Notes under the pieces: generated by a model
Databases searched by the model: none
Told to the model about the DNA's origin: nothing
The model's input: only the letters and a program-made list of their open reading frames with translations
NCBI RefSeq assembly: GCF_019400745.1
Contig: NZ_WJIB01000006.1
Span: 62,001-126,000 of the forward strand
Direction: 5' to 3'
From: Cohnella sp. CFH 77786
Lineage (GTDB): Bacteria > Bacillota > Bacilli > Paenibacillales > Paenibacillaceae
DNA: 64,000 bases
Position numbers and translations under genes: made by a program
Shown: piece after piece, positions 17,475-26,683 of the stretch
Layout of the letters: the number at the start of each line of letters is the position of its first letter
How positions within the stretch are numbered: the first letter of the stretch is position 1

Positions 17475-17867
17475 TCATACGCTTTGCCAAACGGTCGAAT
17501 GAGGCTCCTCGGCCATCAATTTGACAGGGCGGTTCGAATCGTCCATGATGGCGATTTTCGGCTGGTGCGAGCGAGCCTCTTCGTCCGTCGCGAACCCGTA
17601 GGAAATGATGATGACCTTGTCGCCCGGATGCACGAGCCGGGCGGCCGCGCCGTTCAGGCAAACGACGCCGGACCCGCGCGGACCCGGGATGGCGTAAGTC
17701 TCGAATCGGGCGCCGTTATTGTTGTTGACGATTTGGACCTTCTCGTCCGGGAGAATGTCCACGAGCTCCATCAAGTCTTGGTCGATCGTCACGCTGCCGA
17801 CGTAGTTCAAGTTGGCTTCGGTGACGGTCGCGCGGTGGATTTTGGATTTCATCATTTGACGGAACAT
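17475..17867 (-). CDS. panD: aspartate 1-decarboxylase
   Basis: A 130-residue pyruvoyl enzyme making beta-alanine from aspartate for pantothenate. The self-cleavage region is seen in [14 protein letters not shown], where cleavage between Gly and Ser (about residues 24-25) gives the pyruvoyl group; [17 protein letters not shown] is typical. RFETYAIPG and [17 protein letters not shown] are conserved. Its ATG follows the panC stop by one base, with GGAGG inside the panC tail, so panBCD is one operon. Confidence 0.96.
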   Translation of the reverse strand: MFRQMMKSKIHRATVTEANLNYVGSVTIDQDLMELVDILPDEKVQIVNNNNGARFETYAIPGPRGSGVVCLNGAAARLVHPGDKVIIISYGFATDEEARSHQPKIAIMDDSNRPVKLMAEEPHSTVWQSV

Positions 17868-17868
17868 G

Positions 17869-18756
17869 TCATTTCACCTCCGAAGGAAACAAGAGCACGT
17901 TGTCGATGAGCCGGGTTTTGCCGAAACGGACGGCCAGCGCCACGAGCAGCGGCACCTCGGACTCCCGCAGCGGACGTTCGGCCGGCGGTTGCGTCAGATC
18001 CGGATACGTGGCGATTTCCACGTAATCGATATCGGCGAGCGGCTGGGATCGGATGCGGCCCCTGATGCGTACGGCCAGCTCGGCCTCGGTCATGCCGTCC
18101 TCGATCCATCCGGGCACTTGCGCAAGCGATTGGGACAAGACGAGCGCTTGTTTGCGTTCTTCCGGGCTTAAGTAAACGTTCCGCGAGCTGAGCGCCAGAC
18201 CGTCCGCCTCCCGGACCGTGGGACAAGGAACGATATCGACCGGGATATGCAAATCGCGCGTCATCCGGGCGATCACCGCCACCTGCTGGGCATCCTTCAA
18301 GCCGAAATAAGCCCTATCCGGCTGCACGATGTGGAACAGCTTGGAAACGACCGTCGCCACGCCGTCGAAATGGCCGGGACGGCTCGCGCCGCACAAGCGG
18401 TCGGTCAATTCGGATACGGTGACCTTCGTCCGCATCGGCTCCGGGTACATCTCTTCGACGGAAGGAATGAACACGATATCCGCTCCGGAGGCTTCCGCGA
18501 GCTCGACATCCCGCCGTTCGTCGCGGGGATAACGCTCGAAATCCTCGTTCGGGCCGAACTGGAGCGGGTTGACGAAAATGCTGAGCACCGTCAATCCGTT
18601 CTCCGAGACCGAGCGCCGGATCAAACTGGCATGGCCTTCGTGCAAATAACCCATCGTAGGCACGAAGCCCACTTCCTGCTTACCGGGCTGACGCCGGCGG
18701 AACGCCTCGATTTCTTCCCGAAGCTCGGCGACTCGCCGGACGATTAAGGGGGTCAT
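17869..18756 (-). CDS. panC: pantothenate synthetase
   Basis: A 295-residue ATP-dependent ligase joining pantoate and beta-alanine. Motifs: [19 protein letters not shown] (HIGH-like, residues 27-45), [32 protein letters not shown] and [15 protein letters not shown] (KMSKS-like). The ATG overlaps the panB stop by four bases. Confidence 0.96.
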   Translation of the reverse strand: MTPLIVRRVAELREEIEAFRRRQPGKQEVGFVPTMGYLHEGHASLIRRSVSENGLTVLSIFVNPLQFGPNEDFERYPRDERRDVELAEASGADIVFIPSVEEMYPEPMRTKVTVSELTDRLCGASRPGHFDGVATVVSKLFHIVQPDRAYFGLKDAQQVAVIARMTRDLHIPVDIVPCPTVREADGLALSSRNVYLSPEERKQALVLSQSLAQVPGWIEDGMTEAELAVRIRGRIRSQPLADIDYVEIATYPDLTQPPAERPLRESEVPLLVALAVRFGKTRLIDNVLLFPSEVK

Positions 18757-19622
18757 GGGGCTTCTCCTCCATACAGCCGGACGGATGTGACGGGTTCCTT
18801 GGCCGAAGCCTCGTCCAGCGGGAAGCCGTGTTTCTCCTCCGGAAATGCCTGCGATTTGACCTCGGTCACGTACTCCGAAATCGCTTGGCGTATCGTGGCG
18901 CCGACATCGGCGTAGGTTTTCACGAATCGTTTGTCCCGGATGCCGGAACCGTAACGAAGCAAATCATGGTACACGAGCACTTGCCCGTCGCAGCTCCTTC
19001 CGGCCCCGATCCCGATCGTCGGCACGTTCACCGATTTGGTGACCGCCGCCGCAACCGGTTCCGTGACCAGCTCCAGGACGATGCCGAAAACGCCTGCTTG
19101 CTCCAGCGCTTTGGCGTCTTCGAGCAGCTTTTCCGCGTCTTTGCGGTCCTTGCCTTGCACGCGGTAGCCGCCGATCTGATGGACCGACTGCGGCGTCAGG
19201 CCCAAATGGCCGATGACGGGAATGCCGGACAATGTCAGCCTGCGGATCTCGTCCGCCAGGTCTGCGCCGCCTTCCATCTTCACGGCGTGCGCTCCGCCCT
19301 CCCGCATGAGACGGGCCGCGTTGCGCAGCGTCTCTTCCGGCCCGAGGCGGTACGTCGCGAAAGGCATGTCGGTCACGACCATCGTGCCCGGCGCCCCGCG
19401 GACGACCGCGCGGGTATGGTAAATCATGTCTTCCAGCGTGACGGGAACGGTCGTATCGTAGCCAAGCACGACGTTGCCCAAGGAATCGCCGACCAGGATG
19501 ATGTCGACGCCCGCTTCCTCCGCCAGCATCGCGGAAGGATAGTCGTAGGCGGTCAACATGGCGATCGGTTTCCCCGCTTGCTTCATGGCTTTGATTTTAG
19601 GTACGGTTAACGCTTGTTTCAT
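18753..19622 (-). CDS. panB: 3-methyl-2-oxobutanoate hydroxymethyltransferase
   Basis: A 289-residue ketopantoate hydroxymethyltransferase, the first step of pantothenate synthesis. Conserved parts: MLTAYDYPSAMLAEEAGVDIILVGDSLGNV at residues 20-49 (split here as two blocks of fewer than 20), KMEGG, GHLGLTPQSVHQ and IGIGAGRSCDGQVLVYHD. The ATG at 19622 has GAGGAGG eight bases upstream; a longer frame runs upstream through a repeat and a terminator and is not real. Upstream the 14-base ribosome-site sequence is duplicated. Confidence 0.95.
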   Translation of the reverse strand: MKQALTVPKIKAMKQAGKPIAMLTAYDYPSAMLAEEAGVDIILVGDSLGNVVLGYDTTVPVTLEDMIYHTRAVVRGAPGTMVVTDMPFATYRLGPEETLRNAARLMREGGAHAVKMEGGADLADEIRRLTLSGIPVIGHLGLTPQSVHQIGGYRVQGKDRKDAEKLLEDAKALEQAGVFGIVLELVTEPVAAAVTKSVNVPTIGIGAGRSCDGQVLVYHDLLRYGSGIRDKRFVKTYADVGATIRQAISEYVTEVKSQAFPEEKHGFPLDEASAKEPVTSVRLYGGEAP

Positions 19623-19656
19623 GGGATGGTCCTCCTCTTTCTTGGGATGGTCCTCC
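19622..19656 (-). repeat. direct duplication of the panB ribosome-binding region
   Basis: GGAGGACCATCCCA occurs twice on the minus strand, at 19656-19643 and 19635-19622, with a period of 21 bases. The proximal copy leads into the ATG; the distal copy ends CCCAAGAAAGA and has no start codon at the matching place. Confidence 0.8.
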
Positions 19657-19665
19657 GTAATCCTT

Positions 19666-19716
19666 CCCCAAAAAGTGACGCGGAGCTTCGCAGCGTTTTC
19701 CGATTCCTTTTCGGGG
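19666..19716 (+). repeat. 51-bp palindromic element (copy upstream of panB)
   Basis: Starts CCCCAAAAAGTGACGCGGAG, centre CTTCGCAGCG, ends CGATTCCTTTTCGGGG; 51 bp long with complementary ends. Same family as 2988, 32109 and 32192. It lies in the 348-base gap between birA and panB; the rest of the gap holds the birA terminator and otherwise nothing I can name. Confidence 0.75.
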
Positions 19717-19734
19717 ACACCTGGTGCAAACAGC

Positions 19735-19766
19735 AAAAAAACCTTTTGCTCGTCGCAGAAAGGTTT
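19735..19766 (-). terminator. intrinsic terminator between birA and panB
   Basis: Minus strand AAACCTTT pairs with AAAGGTTT across a 12-base loop, with a run of seven T residues that includes the 3' end of the stem. It probably ends the dapB..birA transcript so that panBCD needs its own promoter, or it attenuates read-through. Confidence 0.75.
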
Positions 19767-19970
19767 CCGGGCATAGAACGCCAATCACGTCCTTCTGTCT
19801 CGGTCCCTTCGGCTCTGAGCAGAATCCGCCGCGAATCTCATGACGGTATTCGGTTCGCTTGCGGTTGCTTGCTTGGCAAGTGCGGTTCGCCGCTTCCGGC
19901 CGATACCACCTTGCGCACGTTCAGTATAACACGGACCGCGGCCACCGTCCAATAGACGGCCAAAACCGCT

Positions 19971-20951
19971 TTACGGGTTCGCCGTTTCGCCCACCTCGGC
20001 GGAATACACGGTCCGCTCGGATCCGTCCGGCAGCCGGACGCGCAAGCCGCCCGAATCTTCCAAGCTTTCCGGCACGCCTTCCACCGGTCCCTGCGGCGTA
20101 TGGAGCACGGCGGGCCGATGCAGCGTGATCGAATGGGCTTCCCACAGCGCGCGGATCGGAGCGAAACCCCGTTCTTCAAACAACGCGTACAGCCGTTCGA
20201 ACTCGTCCAGCACCGCCGCGATCAGCTCCGCTCGGTCGACCGTAAGGCCGGTAGCCATCTTGAGCGAAACCGCCTTCTCCCGCAGTTCCTCCGGATAATC
20301 TTCCTCGTCCAAATTGGCCGAGATGCCCATTCCGACGACGACGTATTTGAGCCGTTCGTCCTCGGCGGCGGATTCGAGCAGGATCCCGCTTATTTTTCTT
20401 CCGTTCACCAGCAGATCATTCGGCCATTTAATGCCGATCGGCAGCGGAACCACCCGCGCGATGGCGCGGCTCAGCGCGACCGCCGCGAGCAGCGTGAGCT
20501 GCGGCGTCAGCGGAAGCGGCAACTGCGGGCGCAGCAGCAAGCTCATCCACACGCCTTTACCTGCCGGAGAGTGCCACGAGCGGCCCATGCGGCCCCTGCC
20601 CCGCGTCTGCCGTTCCGCGATGACCAGCGTGCCTTGCGGCGCGCCGTCTTCCGCCAGCTTGCGGACCTCGTCGTTCGTGGACCCGACCTCTTCGAACAGC
20701 TTGACGTTGCGCCCGAACTCGCGCGTCGCGAGCTTCGGAAGCAGTTCGTGCAGAGACAGGCGCGACGGCTTTCCGATCAGCCGGTATCCGAGCCTCGGCA
20801 CCGCTTCGATTTCATAGCCCTCGGCTTCAAGCTTCCGGATTTGCTTCCATATCGCGGTTCGGCTAACGTTCAGCTTGCGGCTGATCTCTTCTCCGGAGAC
20901 GTAAGCGCCGGATTCCGCCTCCAGCAGCGATAGCAGCGTTTGTCGGCTCAA
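19971..20951 (-). CDS. birA: biotin--protein ligase / biotin operon repressor
   Basis: A 326-residue bifunctional BirA. The N-terminal winged helix (about residues 3-60, GEEISRKLNVSRTAIWKQIR) is the DNA-binding part that represses biotin genes; the ligase core has TNDEVRKLAEDG, QTRGRGRMGRSWHSPAGKG (biotinyl-5'-AMP loop) and IKWPNDLLVNGRKISGILLE. The start is a TTG at 20951 with GGAGGGG five bases upstream, 17 bases after the cca stop; the frame is open further upstream but that overlaps cca. The gene order cca-birA-panB is conserved in Bacillus. Confidence 0.94.
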   Translation of the reverse strand: MSRQTLLSLLEAESGAYVSGEEISRKLNVSRTAIWKQIRKLEAEGYEIEAVPRLGYRLIGKPSRLSLHELLPKLATREFGRNVKLFEEVGSTNDEVRKLAEDGAPQGTLVIAERQTRGRGRMGRSWHSPAGKGVWMSLLLRPQLPLPLTPQLTLLAAVALSRAIARVVPLPIGIKWPNDLLVNGRKISGILLESAAEDERLKYVVVGMGISANLDEEDYPEELREKAVSLKMATGLTVDRAELIAAVLDEFERLYALFEERGFAPIRALWEAHSITLHRPAVLHTPQGPVEGVPESLEDSGGLRVRLPDGSERTVYSAEVGETANP

Positions 20952-20968
20952 GCGGCCCCCTCCATCCG

Positions 20969-22198
20969 TTACTTCTTCGTTTGAACGATGTATGTCTCGG
21001 CAGCCCGAAGCAGCGCGTTCTTCTCGTTCGCGAGCCGTCCGAACGCGGTCTCCTCGAGCAGGTGCCGCAGTAAATGGGAGACCCACGGCCCGGCGGGCAT
21101 GCCTGCATGCCGGACAAGCTCGTCCCCTCTGACCGCCAATTGCGCGGCCTTAGCGGCCGGCAGCTCGTCCAGCCATTTTTGGTACTTTGCGCCCTCCACC
21201 TTCATCGAAAGCCAATCGAGTGCGGCAGCCCGTCCGAAATCGAGCGTCGCCGTCAGGAACGCCCTTCGCACATCCGCTCCCCGTTCCGGCATGGCGCGAT
21301 GGAACGACAGGGATTTGGCGATTCTCGTTTCCCGTTTGCCGCTGAACTTCAAAGCTTTGCAGAAACGCGCGGCATCCTCGGGATGGGCTCCCGTTCCCGC
21401 CAGCCAGGCGATCCACCTTACGTCGGTGTCCGCGATTTCGAGGAGCGGCCGGATCCCTGCCGCCGGACCGGAAACCTGCAATCCTGCCATGACGGCGGGG
21501 GGCAGCGGTTCCTTCAAATGCAGCAGCAGCCCGCTTCGCCCAAACAGCGAGCAAGCCCGCGCCGGATCGGCGCCTTCCATCATTTTGTCCCATTCCGAAC
21601 CGATCCGCTCCATCGCGACTTGGCGCAGACGCGGCCCTTGAGAACGTATGCCGCGCCAGACCGACAACGCGACCCGGAAGCCGAACCCGGCCGCGAAACG
21701 GATCGCCCGCACCATTCGCAGCGCGTCCTCGCCGAATCGTTCCCGGGCTTCCCCGACGCAACGGACGATTCCCTCCGCCAGATCATTACGCCCGCCGAAG
21801 GGATCGATCCATTCTCCGTTTAAGCCGGCCGCCATCGCGTTGAACGTGAAATCGCGACGGGCCAGATCCTCGCGGATATCGCGCACGAACGCCACCTTGT
21901 CCGGCCTTCGCGCATCCGTGTACCCGGACTCCGTGCGGTACGTGGTCACTTCGAACGGCCTGCCGCCGAACATGACGGTCACGGTGCCGTGCTGAAGCCC
22001 GGTCGGGATCGTGCGGTCGAACGCCGCCATAACCTCTTCCGGAAGGGCCGACGTCGCGATATCGACGTCATGGAGGGGACGGCCGAGCAAGCGGTCCCGG
22101 ACGCAGCCCCCGACCAAATAAGCTTCGTGTCCGTGTTCTCCGAGCCTTTGGACGACCTCCATGCCGGCTGACCAGAGCTCCTCATCGCTTTCCGTCAT
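20969..22198 (-). CDS. cca: CCA-adding tRNA nucleotidyltransferase
   Basis: A 409-residue class II nucleotidyltransferase that adds CCA to tRNA 3' ends. YLVGGCVRDRLLGRPLHDVDIATSA (shown across residues 27-51) holds the GGxVRD and DxD catalytic motifs; RRPDKVAFVRDIREDLARRDFTFNA is the second conserved block, and RMVRAIRFAAGFGF the third. The ATG at 22198 is 14 bases beyond an AGGAGG. The one tRNA in the window already encodes CCA, so here Cca would act mainly in repair. Confidence 0.93.
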   Translation of the reverse strand: MTESDEELWSAGMEVVQRLGEHGHEAYLVGGCVRDRLLGRPLHDVDIATSALPEEVMAAFDRTIPTGLQHGTVTVMFGGRPFEVTTYRTESGYTDARRPDKVAFVRDIREDLARRDFTFNAMAAGLNGEWIDPFGGRNDLAEGIVRCVGEARERFGEDALRMVRAIRFAAGFGFRVALSVWRGIRSQGPRLRQVAMERIGSEWDKMMEGADPARACSLFGRSGLLLHLKEPLPPAVMAGLQVSGPAAGIRPLLEIADTDVRWIAWLAGTGAHPEDAARFCKALKFSGKRETRIAKSLSFHRAMPERGADVRRAFLTATLDFGRAAALDWLSMKVEGAKYQKWLDELPAAKAAQLAVRGDELVRHAGMPAGPWVSHLLRHLLEETAFGRLANEKNALLRAAETYIVQTKK

Positions 22199-22262
22199 CG
22201 CGGTTATTCCACCCTCCTGCGATGTCTTGTCCGCACAAGGACGAGCGGGTCGCCCGAGAGCA

Positions 22263-23426
22263 TTACGCCTGGCAAGCCGTGAACGGCTGCGGCGCGGGAA
22301 GGCCGAGCACGCGGTAATAGATTTGCTCGTATTGGGAGCTGATCTTCTGATCGCAAAATTCGCGGTGCGCCCGTTGCAAGCAAGCTTCCCGGAAATCCGC
22401 GTACCGCTTCTCGTCACGCAGCAGTTCAACCGCATACGCGCCCATTTCCTCCGTATGGCCGACCGGAGCCAAATATCCCGTGATGCCGTGCTGCACGAGC
22501 TCGGGAATCCCGCCGGCCAGCGAACCGATCGTCGGCACGCCGCAAGCCATCGCTTCGAGCGCCACGAGGCCGAAGCTTTCCTTCTCCGAAGGCAGCAGCA
22601 TGAGATCGGCGATGGAAACGACCTGCGCCACGTCGTCCTGCTTGCCGAGGAACACGACGCGGTCCGTCAGCCCCATGGCCGAAATCTTGGACTGCAGCTT
22701 CGGCAAATCGGGACCTTCTCCCACGAGAATCAACTTGGACGGGATTTCGGCGTTCACTTTCGCGAAAATGTCCACGACATCCGGCGTCCGCTTGACCGGC
22801 CGGAAATTGGAGATATGCATGAGCACCTTCTCATGCGGTTCCGCGTAATCGCGGCGAAGGTCGGAGCACTCCCTCGGATAGTAGATCCTTTTGTCCACGA
22901 AGTTGTAGGTGAGATCGATCGTCTCCGAAATGTCGAGCAGATCGCGGGTTTCCTTGATCAAATCCCGGCTGACCGCGGTCACGGCATCGCTCTTCCGGAT
23001 GCCTAGCCGGATGATGTCCTTGAGCGCTTCGTCCTGCGCGAGGACGGTGATGTCCGTGCCGTGCAGCGTCGTGACCACCTTCAGCTTGTCGCCGGACATT
23101 TGCTTCGCCAAATAAGCGCAAATGGCATGCGGAACCGCATAGTGGACATGCAGGACATCGAGGCCGACGTTGCGGGCGACCTGGTTCATTTTGCTGGCCA
23201 ACGACAAATCGTAAGGAGGATAACGGAAGACGTAATAATCGGTCACTTCGACCTCGTGGTAGTAGATATTGCGCTGAAATCTGCCCAGGCGGAACGGCAT
23301 GCTGTGGGCGATAAAATGAATTTCGTGGCCCTTCTCCGCCAAAATTTTGCCGAGTTCCGTAGCGACGACGCCGGAGCCCCCGAGCGACGGATAACAGGTA
23401 ATGCCGATTTTTAGAGGCCGGTTCAT
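22263..23426 (-). CDS. bshA: N-acetyl-alpha-D-glucosaminyl L-malate synthase (bacillithiol step 1)
   Basis: A 387-residue GT4-type glycosyltransferase joining UDP-GlcNAc and L-malate for bacillithiol. The N-terminus KIGITCYPSLGGSGVVATELG and the UDP-sugar motif PSEKESFGLVALEAMACGVP (about 275-294, the E-x7-E type) are diagnostic. An AGGAGG lies seven bases before the ATG at 23426. It is followed by cca and preceded by bshB1, as in B. subtilis. Confidence 0.95.
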   Translation of the reverse strand: MNRPLKIGITCYPSLGGSGVVATELGKILAEKGHEIHFIAHSMPFRLGRFQRNIYYHEVEVTDYYVFRYPPYDLSLASKMNQVARNVGLDVLHVHYAVPHAICAYLAKQMSGDKLKVVTTLHGTDITVLAQDEALKDIIRLGIRKSDAVTAVSRDLIKETRDLLDISETIDLTYNFVDKRIYYPRECSDLRRDYAEPHEKVLMHISNFRPVKRTPDVVDIFAKVNAEIPSKLILVGEGPDLPKLQSKISAMGLTDRVVFLGKQDDVAQVVSIADLMLLPSEKESFGLVALEAMACGVPTIGSLAGGIPELVQHGITGYLAPVGHTEEMGAYAVELLRDEKRYADFREACLQRAHREFCDQKISSQYEQIYYRVLGLPAPQPFTACQA

Positions 23427-23496
23427 CGGGTTTCCTCCTTGCGTCATCCGATTTATGCTTCTGTCTATTCTATTCCGAACCGGCTTGCCTGCTTGC

Positions 23497-24207
23497 TCAG
23501 AAGAGGTCGAACCGGACCGGGCCTTTGGCGATGAAACCTTCCGCATAGGCGAGCCGATGGGGTTGTCCGAACAGCCGGTCCCGGGCCGCGACGTTGTCCA
23601 AATAACCGCGAGTAAGCGGCGTTTCCACCCAATCCGGCTGCAAGCCCGAAGGTTCGAACTGCGACCGGTATGCCCGGAGGGCGGCCATTTTCCGTTCCTG
23701 GACGTCGGTAATGTCCACGATAATTGCGGGAGCATGCATGTCGTTAATGAAATAGTAGAACAGGTTGTCGACCGTCCAGGCGGGTTCGTCCGGCAAATAA
23801 CGGCGCAGCTTGGCGCTAAATACCGCTTCCTCGGCCATTCGGCCGCAAGCGGCGTGATCCGGATGGCGGTCGATGAAGTATGGGGCGAATACCCGTCGCG
23901 GACGGTGGCGGCGAATGGCGGACACCAACTTGTCCACTTGTTCCGGTACGGAAGCAAGGCGCCGATCCGGCAGCCCGAGATTCTCGCGGACGGTCAGCCC
24001 AAGCACGCGGCTTGCCTCCGCGGCTTCGCGCTGCCGGGTTTCCACGTCCCCGTTGGACGACATTTCGGCATAGGTGAGATCGATGATGCCGACCGTCTGC
24101 CCCGCTTGAACGTGTTTGACGATCGTCCCGCCCATGCCGATTTCGGCATCGTCCGGATGCGCGGCGAAAATGAGCAGATCGAGGCCGATTCCGGAATCGC
24201 CATTCAT
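23497..24207 (-). CDS. bshB1: bacillithiol biosynthesis deacetylase BshB1
   Basis: A 236-residue PIG-L/LmbE-type zinc deacetylase that removes acetate from GlcNAc-malate. Zinc ligands are in [14 protein letters not shown] (HPDD, residues 16-19) and in [12 protein letters not shown]. Its ATG overlaps the mgsA stop by four bases. The next gene, bshA, makes its substrate. Confidence 0.94.
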   Translation of the reverse strand: MNGDSGIGLDLLIFAAHPDDAEIGMGGTIVKHVQAGQTVGIIDLTYAEMSSNGDVETRQREAAEASRVLGLTVRENLGLPDRRLASVPEQVDKLVSAIRRHRPRRVFAPYFIDRHPDHAACGRMAEEAVFSAKLRRYLPDEPAWTVDNLFYYFINDMHAPAIIVDITDVQERKMAALRAYRSQFEPSGLQPDWVETPLTRGYLDNVAARDRLFGQPHRLAYAEGFIAKGPVRFDLF

Positions 24208-24626
24208 GCGTCGATCCCCGGTTTGTACTTATGGACAAGTTCGCGCCAGGCGAAATCTCCCCGCTCGACCGCTTTGACCAATATCTCCGCCGTGGCGATG
24301 TTCGTCGCGACCGGGATGCCCTGCACGTCGCAAAGCCGCAGCAGCGCCGTAATGTCCGGTTCATGGGGCTGGGCCATGAGCGGATCCCTCAAGAAGATAA
24401 TGAGGTCCATCGTATTCTCCGCCACCCGGGCCCCGATCTGTTGGTCTCCGCCCAGCGGTCCGGACATGAAGCGGTGGACCGTGAGATCGGTCGCCTCCAT
24501 GATCCGGCCGCCCGTCGTACCGGTCGCGTACAACCGGTGAGGCATCAGTACGTGTTCGTAAGCGATGACGAAATTGACCATCTCGTCCTTTTTGCGGTCA
24601 TGCGCGATAAGCGCGATATCCAACAT
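24204..24626 (-). CDS. mgsA: methylglyoxal synthase
   Basis: A 140-residue enzyme converting dihydroxyacetone phosphate to methylglyoxal. [14 protein letters not shown] at the N-terminus, ATGTTGGRI (phosphate site), [16 protein letters not shown] and FLRDPL with the catalytic Asp are conserved. Bacillithiol detoxifies methylglyoxal, so its coupling to bshB1 and bshA is functionally reasonable. Confidence 0.96.
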   Translation of the reverse strand: MLDIALIAHDRKKDEMVNFVIAYEHVLMPHRLYATGTTGGRIMEATDLTVHRFMSGPLGGDQQIGARVAENTMDLIIFLRDPLMAQPHEPDITALLRLCDVQGIPVATNIATAEILVKAVERGDFAWRELVHKYKPGIDA

Positions 24627-24647
24627 ATGTGCGGAAGCTCCTCTCCG

Positions 24648-25451
24648 TCAGTCCATCAGGTGTTCGAATCCATAAATCAAGCCGGTTACGGACATGATCT
24701 TCTTGATCGCCGTATTGACGCCGGGCATGTACCCCGCCCGATCGTACGAGTCGTGGCGGATCTTGAGCGTTTGCCCGAAAGCCCCGAACACGACTTCCTG
24801 CTGCGCGAAAACGCCGGGAAGCCGGACGCTGTGGATGCGGAAACCGTTATAATAACCGCCGCGCGCTCCTTCGATCACTTCTTCTTCGAGCGGGTTGCCT
24901 TGCCTTAGCTCCTGACGCGTTTCGGCGATCCATTCCGCCGTTTTGATCGACGTTCCGGAAGGCGCGTCCAGCTTCTGGTCTCCATGGTATTCGATGATTT
25001 CCACATGGGGAAAATATTTGGCAGCCATCGCCGAGAACTTCATCATGAGGATCGCCCCGATCGAGAAGTTGGGGGCGATCAGGCCGCCGATGCCTCTCTC
25101 CCGGCACTGCTTGTCCAGTTCGGAAATTTGCTCCGGCGTGAAACCCGTCGTTCCGATTACGGGCCGTACGCCGTGCGCGATCGCGATTTCGGCATTCGGC
25201 AGGGCCGACTTCGGGCTCGTGAAGTCGACAAGCACGTCCGGCCGCGCCGATTCGAGCGCGGATGCCAAATCCGCCGTGACGCGGATGCCGGTATCCGGTT
25301 TGCCCGCGAGACTGCCGGCGTCGACCGGGCCGGAGGACCGTGCAACGGCGGCGGCAAGCACGAGCTGTTCGTCTTCCAGGATCATGCGGACCACTTCGCG
25401 GCCCATTCGTCCCGTGGCTCCGGCCACGGCGACGGAGATGCGTTCGTTCAT
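24648..25451 (-). CDS. dapB: 4-hydroxy-tetrahydrodipicolinate reductase
   Basis: A 267-residue enzyme of lysine/diaminopimelate synthesis. Nucleotide motif VAGATGRMGREVVRM (residues 9-23), GTTGFTPEQ, APNFSIGAILMMKFS and the signature EIIEYHGDQKLDAPSGTS are visible. Its product feeds cell-wall and dipicolinate synthesis. mgsA follows after 21 bases. Confidence 0.96.
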   Translation of the reverse strand: MNERISVAVAGATGRMGREVVRMILEDEQLVLAAAVARSSGPVDAGSLAGKPDTGIRVTADLASALESARPDVLVDFTSPKSALPNAEIAIAHGVRPVIGTTGFTPEQISELDKQCRERGIGGLIAPNFSIGAILMMKFSAMAAKYFPHVEIIEYHGDQKLDAPSGTSIKTAEWIAETRQELRQGNPLEEEVIEGARGGYYNGFRIHSVRLPGVFAQQEVVFGAFGQTLKIRHDSYDRAGYMPGVNTAIKKIMSVTGLIYGFEHLMD

Positions 25452-25460
25452 CGATGAGGT

Positions 25461-26063
25461 TCACCTGTTTCTGTAGGATTTGGGAGGTTTCAGTTGCGAC
25501 CGGAGCTTGCGGCGCCGTTCCGCCCGGTATTCCCGAAGCAGGCGGCATGCCTCCGCGTGCTGCGGATCCAGGCTCAGCGTATCCCGTATATAGGCGATTG
25601 CCGTCCGAAGATCGCCCAGCATCCGGCTGGCGATTCCGAGCAACAGCTTGGCCTCCGCAAGAAGAGGATCCAATTTCTCGGCTTCCAGCAGTAGCTGCTT
25701 CGCTTGGGCCGCATCCGGGATGGACCTTTCCAGCATCATCCGGGATTCCAGCAGCAGGCGTCTGGCCTCGATCGTTCGAAGATTCAGCGCGTAATCGGGG
25801 TCGCCCGGAGCAAGCTCGACCGCCCGTTTGGCGTACATTTCGGCCAAAGCCGATTTTCCGCTTCTCGCGCAGGTAATCGAAGCTTTATAATAGTAGGATG
25901 CGTTGTCCGGTTCCCATTCGATGGCCTGACCGAACCAATGGACCGCCGCTTCGAAATCCCCGTGCAAAATGGCGTCATACGCATGGCGGAGACAAGTGTC
26001 CCCGTCCATGCCATCCATGTTCTCCATGCCGTCTTTGCGTTCTTCAATATCCATGCTTTCCAT
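25461..26063 (-). CDS. TPR-repeat protein
   Basis: A 200-residue protein with a Met/Asp-rich N-terminus (MESMDIEERKDGMENMDGMD) and then tetratricopeptide repeats over about residues 24-180 (AILHGDFEAAVHWFGQAIEWEPDN, AEMYAKRAVELAPGDPDY, AIAYIRDTLSLDPQHAEACR). I took the ATG at 26063 because AAAGGAGG lies nine bases upstream. It precedes dapB by nine bases. Partner unknown. Confidence 0.75.
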   Translation of the reverse strand: MESMDIEERKDGMENMDGMDGDTCLRHAYDAILHGDFEAAVHWFGQAIEWEPDNASYYYKASITCARSGKSALAEMYAKRAVELAPGDPDYALNLRTIEARRLLLESRMMLERSIPDAAQAKQLLLEAEKLDPLLAEAKLLLGIASRMLGDLRTAIAYIRDTLSLDPQHAEACRLLREYRAERRRKLRSQLKPPKSYRNR

Positions 26064-26114
26064 GCCGGCCATCCTCCTTTCTTCCACGTGCGGGGATGGT
26101 ACAGCATATGAGTT

Positions 26115-26483
26115 TTACGGCGTATCGGTGTCCTTCTTCGTCCACCGGTTGGCGTCGCGGGTATTGAACTTGTGCATCACCTTGCGGTGCGCTTCGGTCA
26201 AATCGATCCCGAGCGCGTTCGCGAAGCAGAGGACGATGAAGAATACGTCGCCCAGCTCCATCTCGATAGAGCTTTCATCCTCGTCCTTCTTCTTGGGCTT
26301 CTCGCCAAAATGATGATTAACTTCCCGCGCCAGCTCGCCGACTTCTTCCGTCATGCGGGCCAGCATGGACAGCGGGGAGAAATAGCCTTCCTTGAATTGG
26401 GATATGTAGGCGTCCACCTCGCGTTGGATTTCCGAGAGCGGCTTGCTCTGGGGCGCAAGGTTTGCGATGCGGGATTCTCCCAT
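26115..26483 (-). CDS. MazG-like nucleotide pyrophosphohydrolase (YpjD type)
   Basis: A 122-residue all-alpha NTP pyrophosphatase of the dUTPase/MazG superfamily. The metal-binding motif is seen as EEVGELAREVNHHFG (ExxE, about residues 45-59) and EMELGDVFFIVLC (ExxD, about 73-85). It stands in the place of ypjD next to dapB in Bacillus. The ATG at 26483 was chosen because GGAAAGGAAG lies upstream; an ATG at 26501 is the alternative. A leader inverted repeat lies 31-73 bases upstream. Confidence 0.85.
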   Translation of the reverse strand: MGESRIANLAPQSKPLSEIQREVDAYISQFKEGYFSPLSMLARMTEEVGELAREVNHHFGEKPKKKDEDESSIEMELGDVFFIVLCFANALGIDLTEAHRKVMHKFNTRDANRWTKKDTDTP

Positions 26484-26513
26484 GCTCGGCTTCCTTTCCA
26501 TAAGATTTCATCC

Positions 26514-26556
26514 GTGATTCAGAAAGTATCCTGCTTGCCGTACTTCACTGAATCAC
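26514..26556 (-). promoter_or_regulatory. leader inverted repeat before the MazG-like gene
   Basis: GTGATTCAG (26514-26522) and CTGAATCAC (26548-26556) are perfectly complementary, with AAGTA/TACTT inside, giving a two-part stem. No T-tract follows on the minus strand. It lies in the 200-base divergent gap shared with the rightward YitT gene. Confidence 0.55.
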
Positions 26557-26683
26557 CTTCGATATAAACGTACCCGCCGTTCTTAGTCGGCGATTTCCGT
26601 TTATACTTGTATGTTAGCCTAAGACGTTTCCGATGACAAATCCATTTTTCCCGTCGCATTCGACAACCGAAGGAGATTACCGC

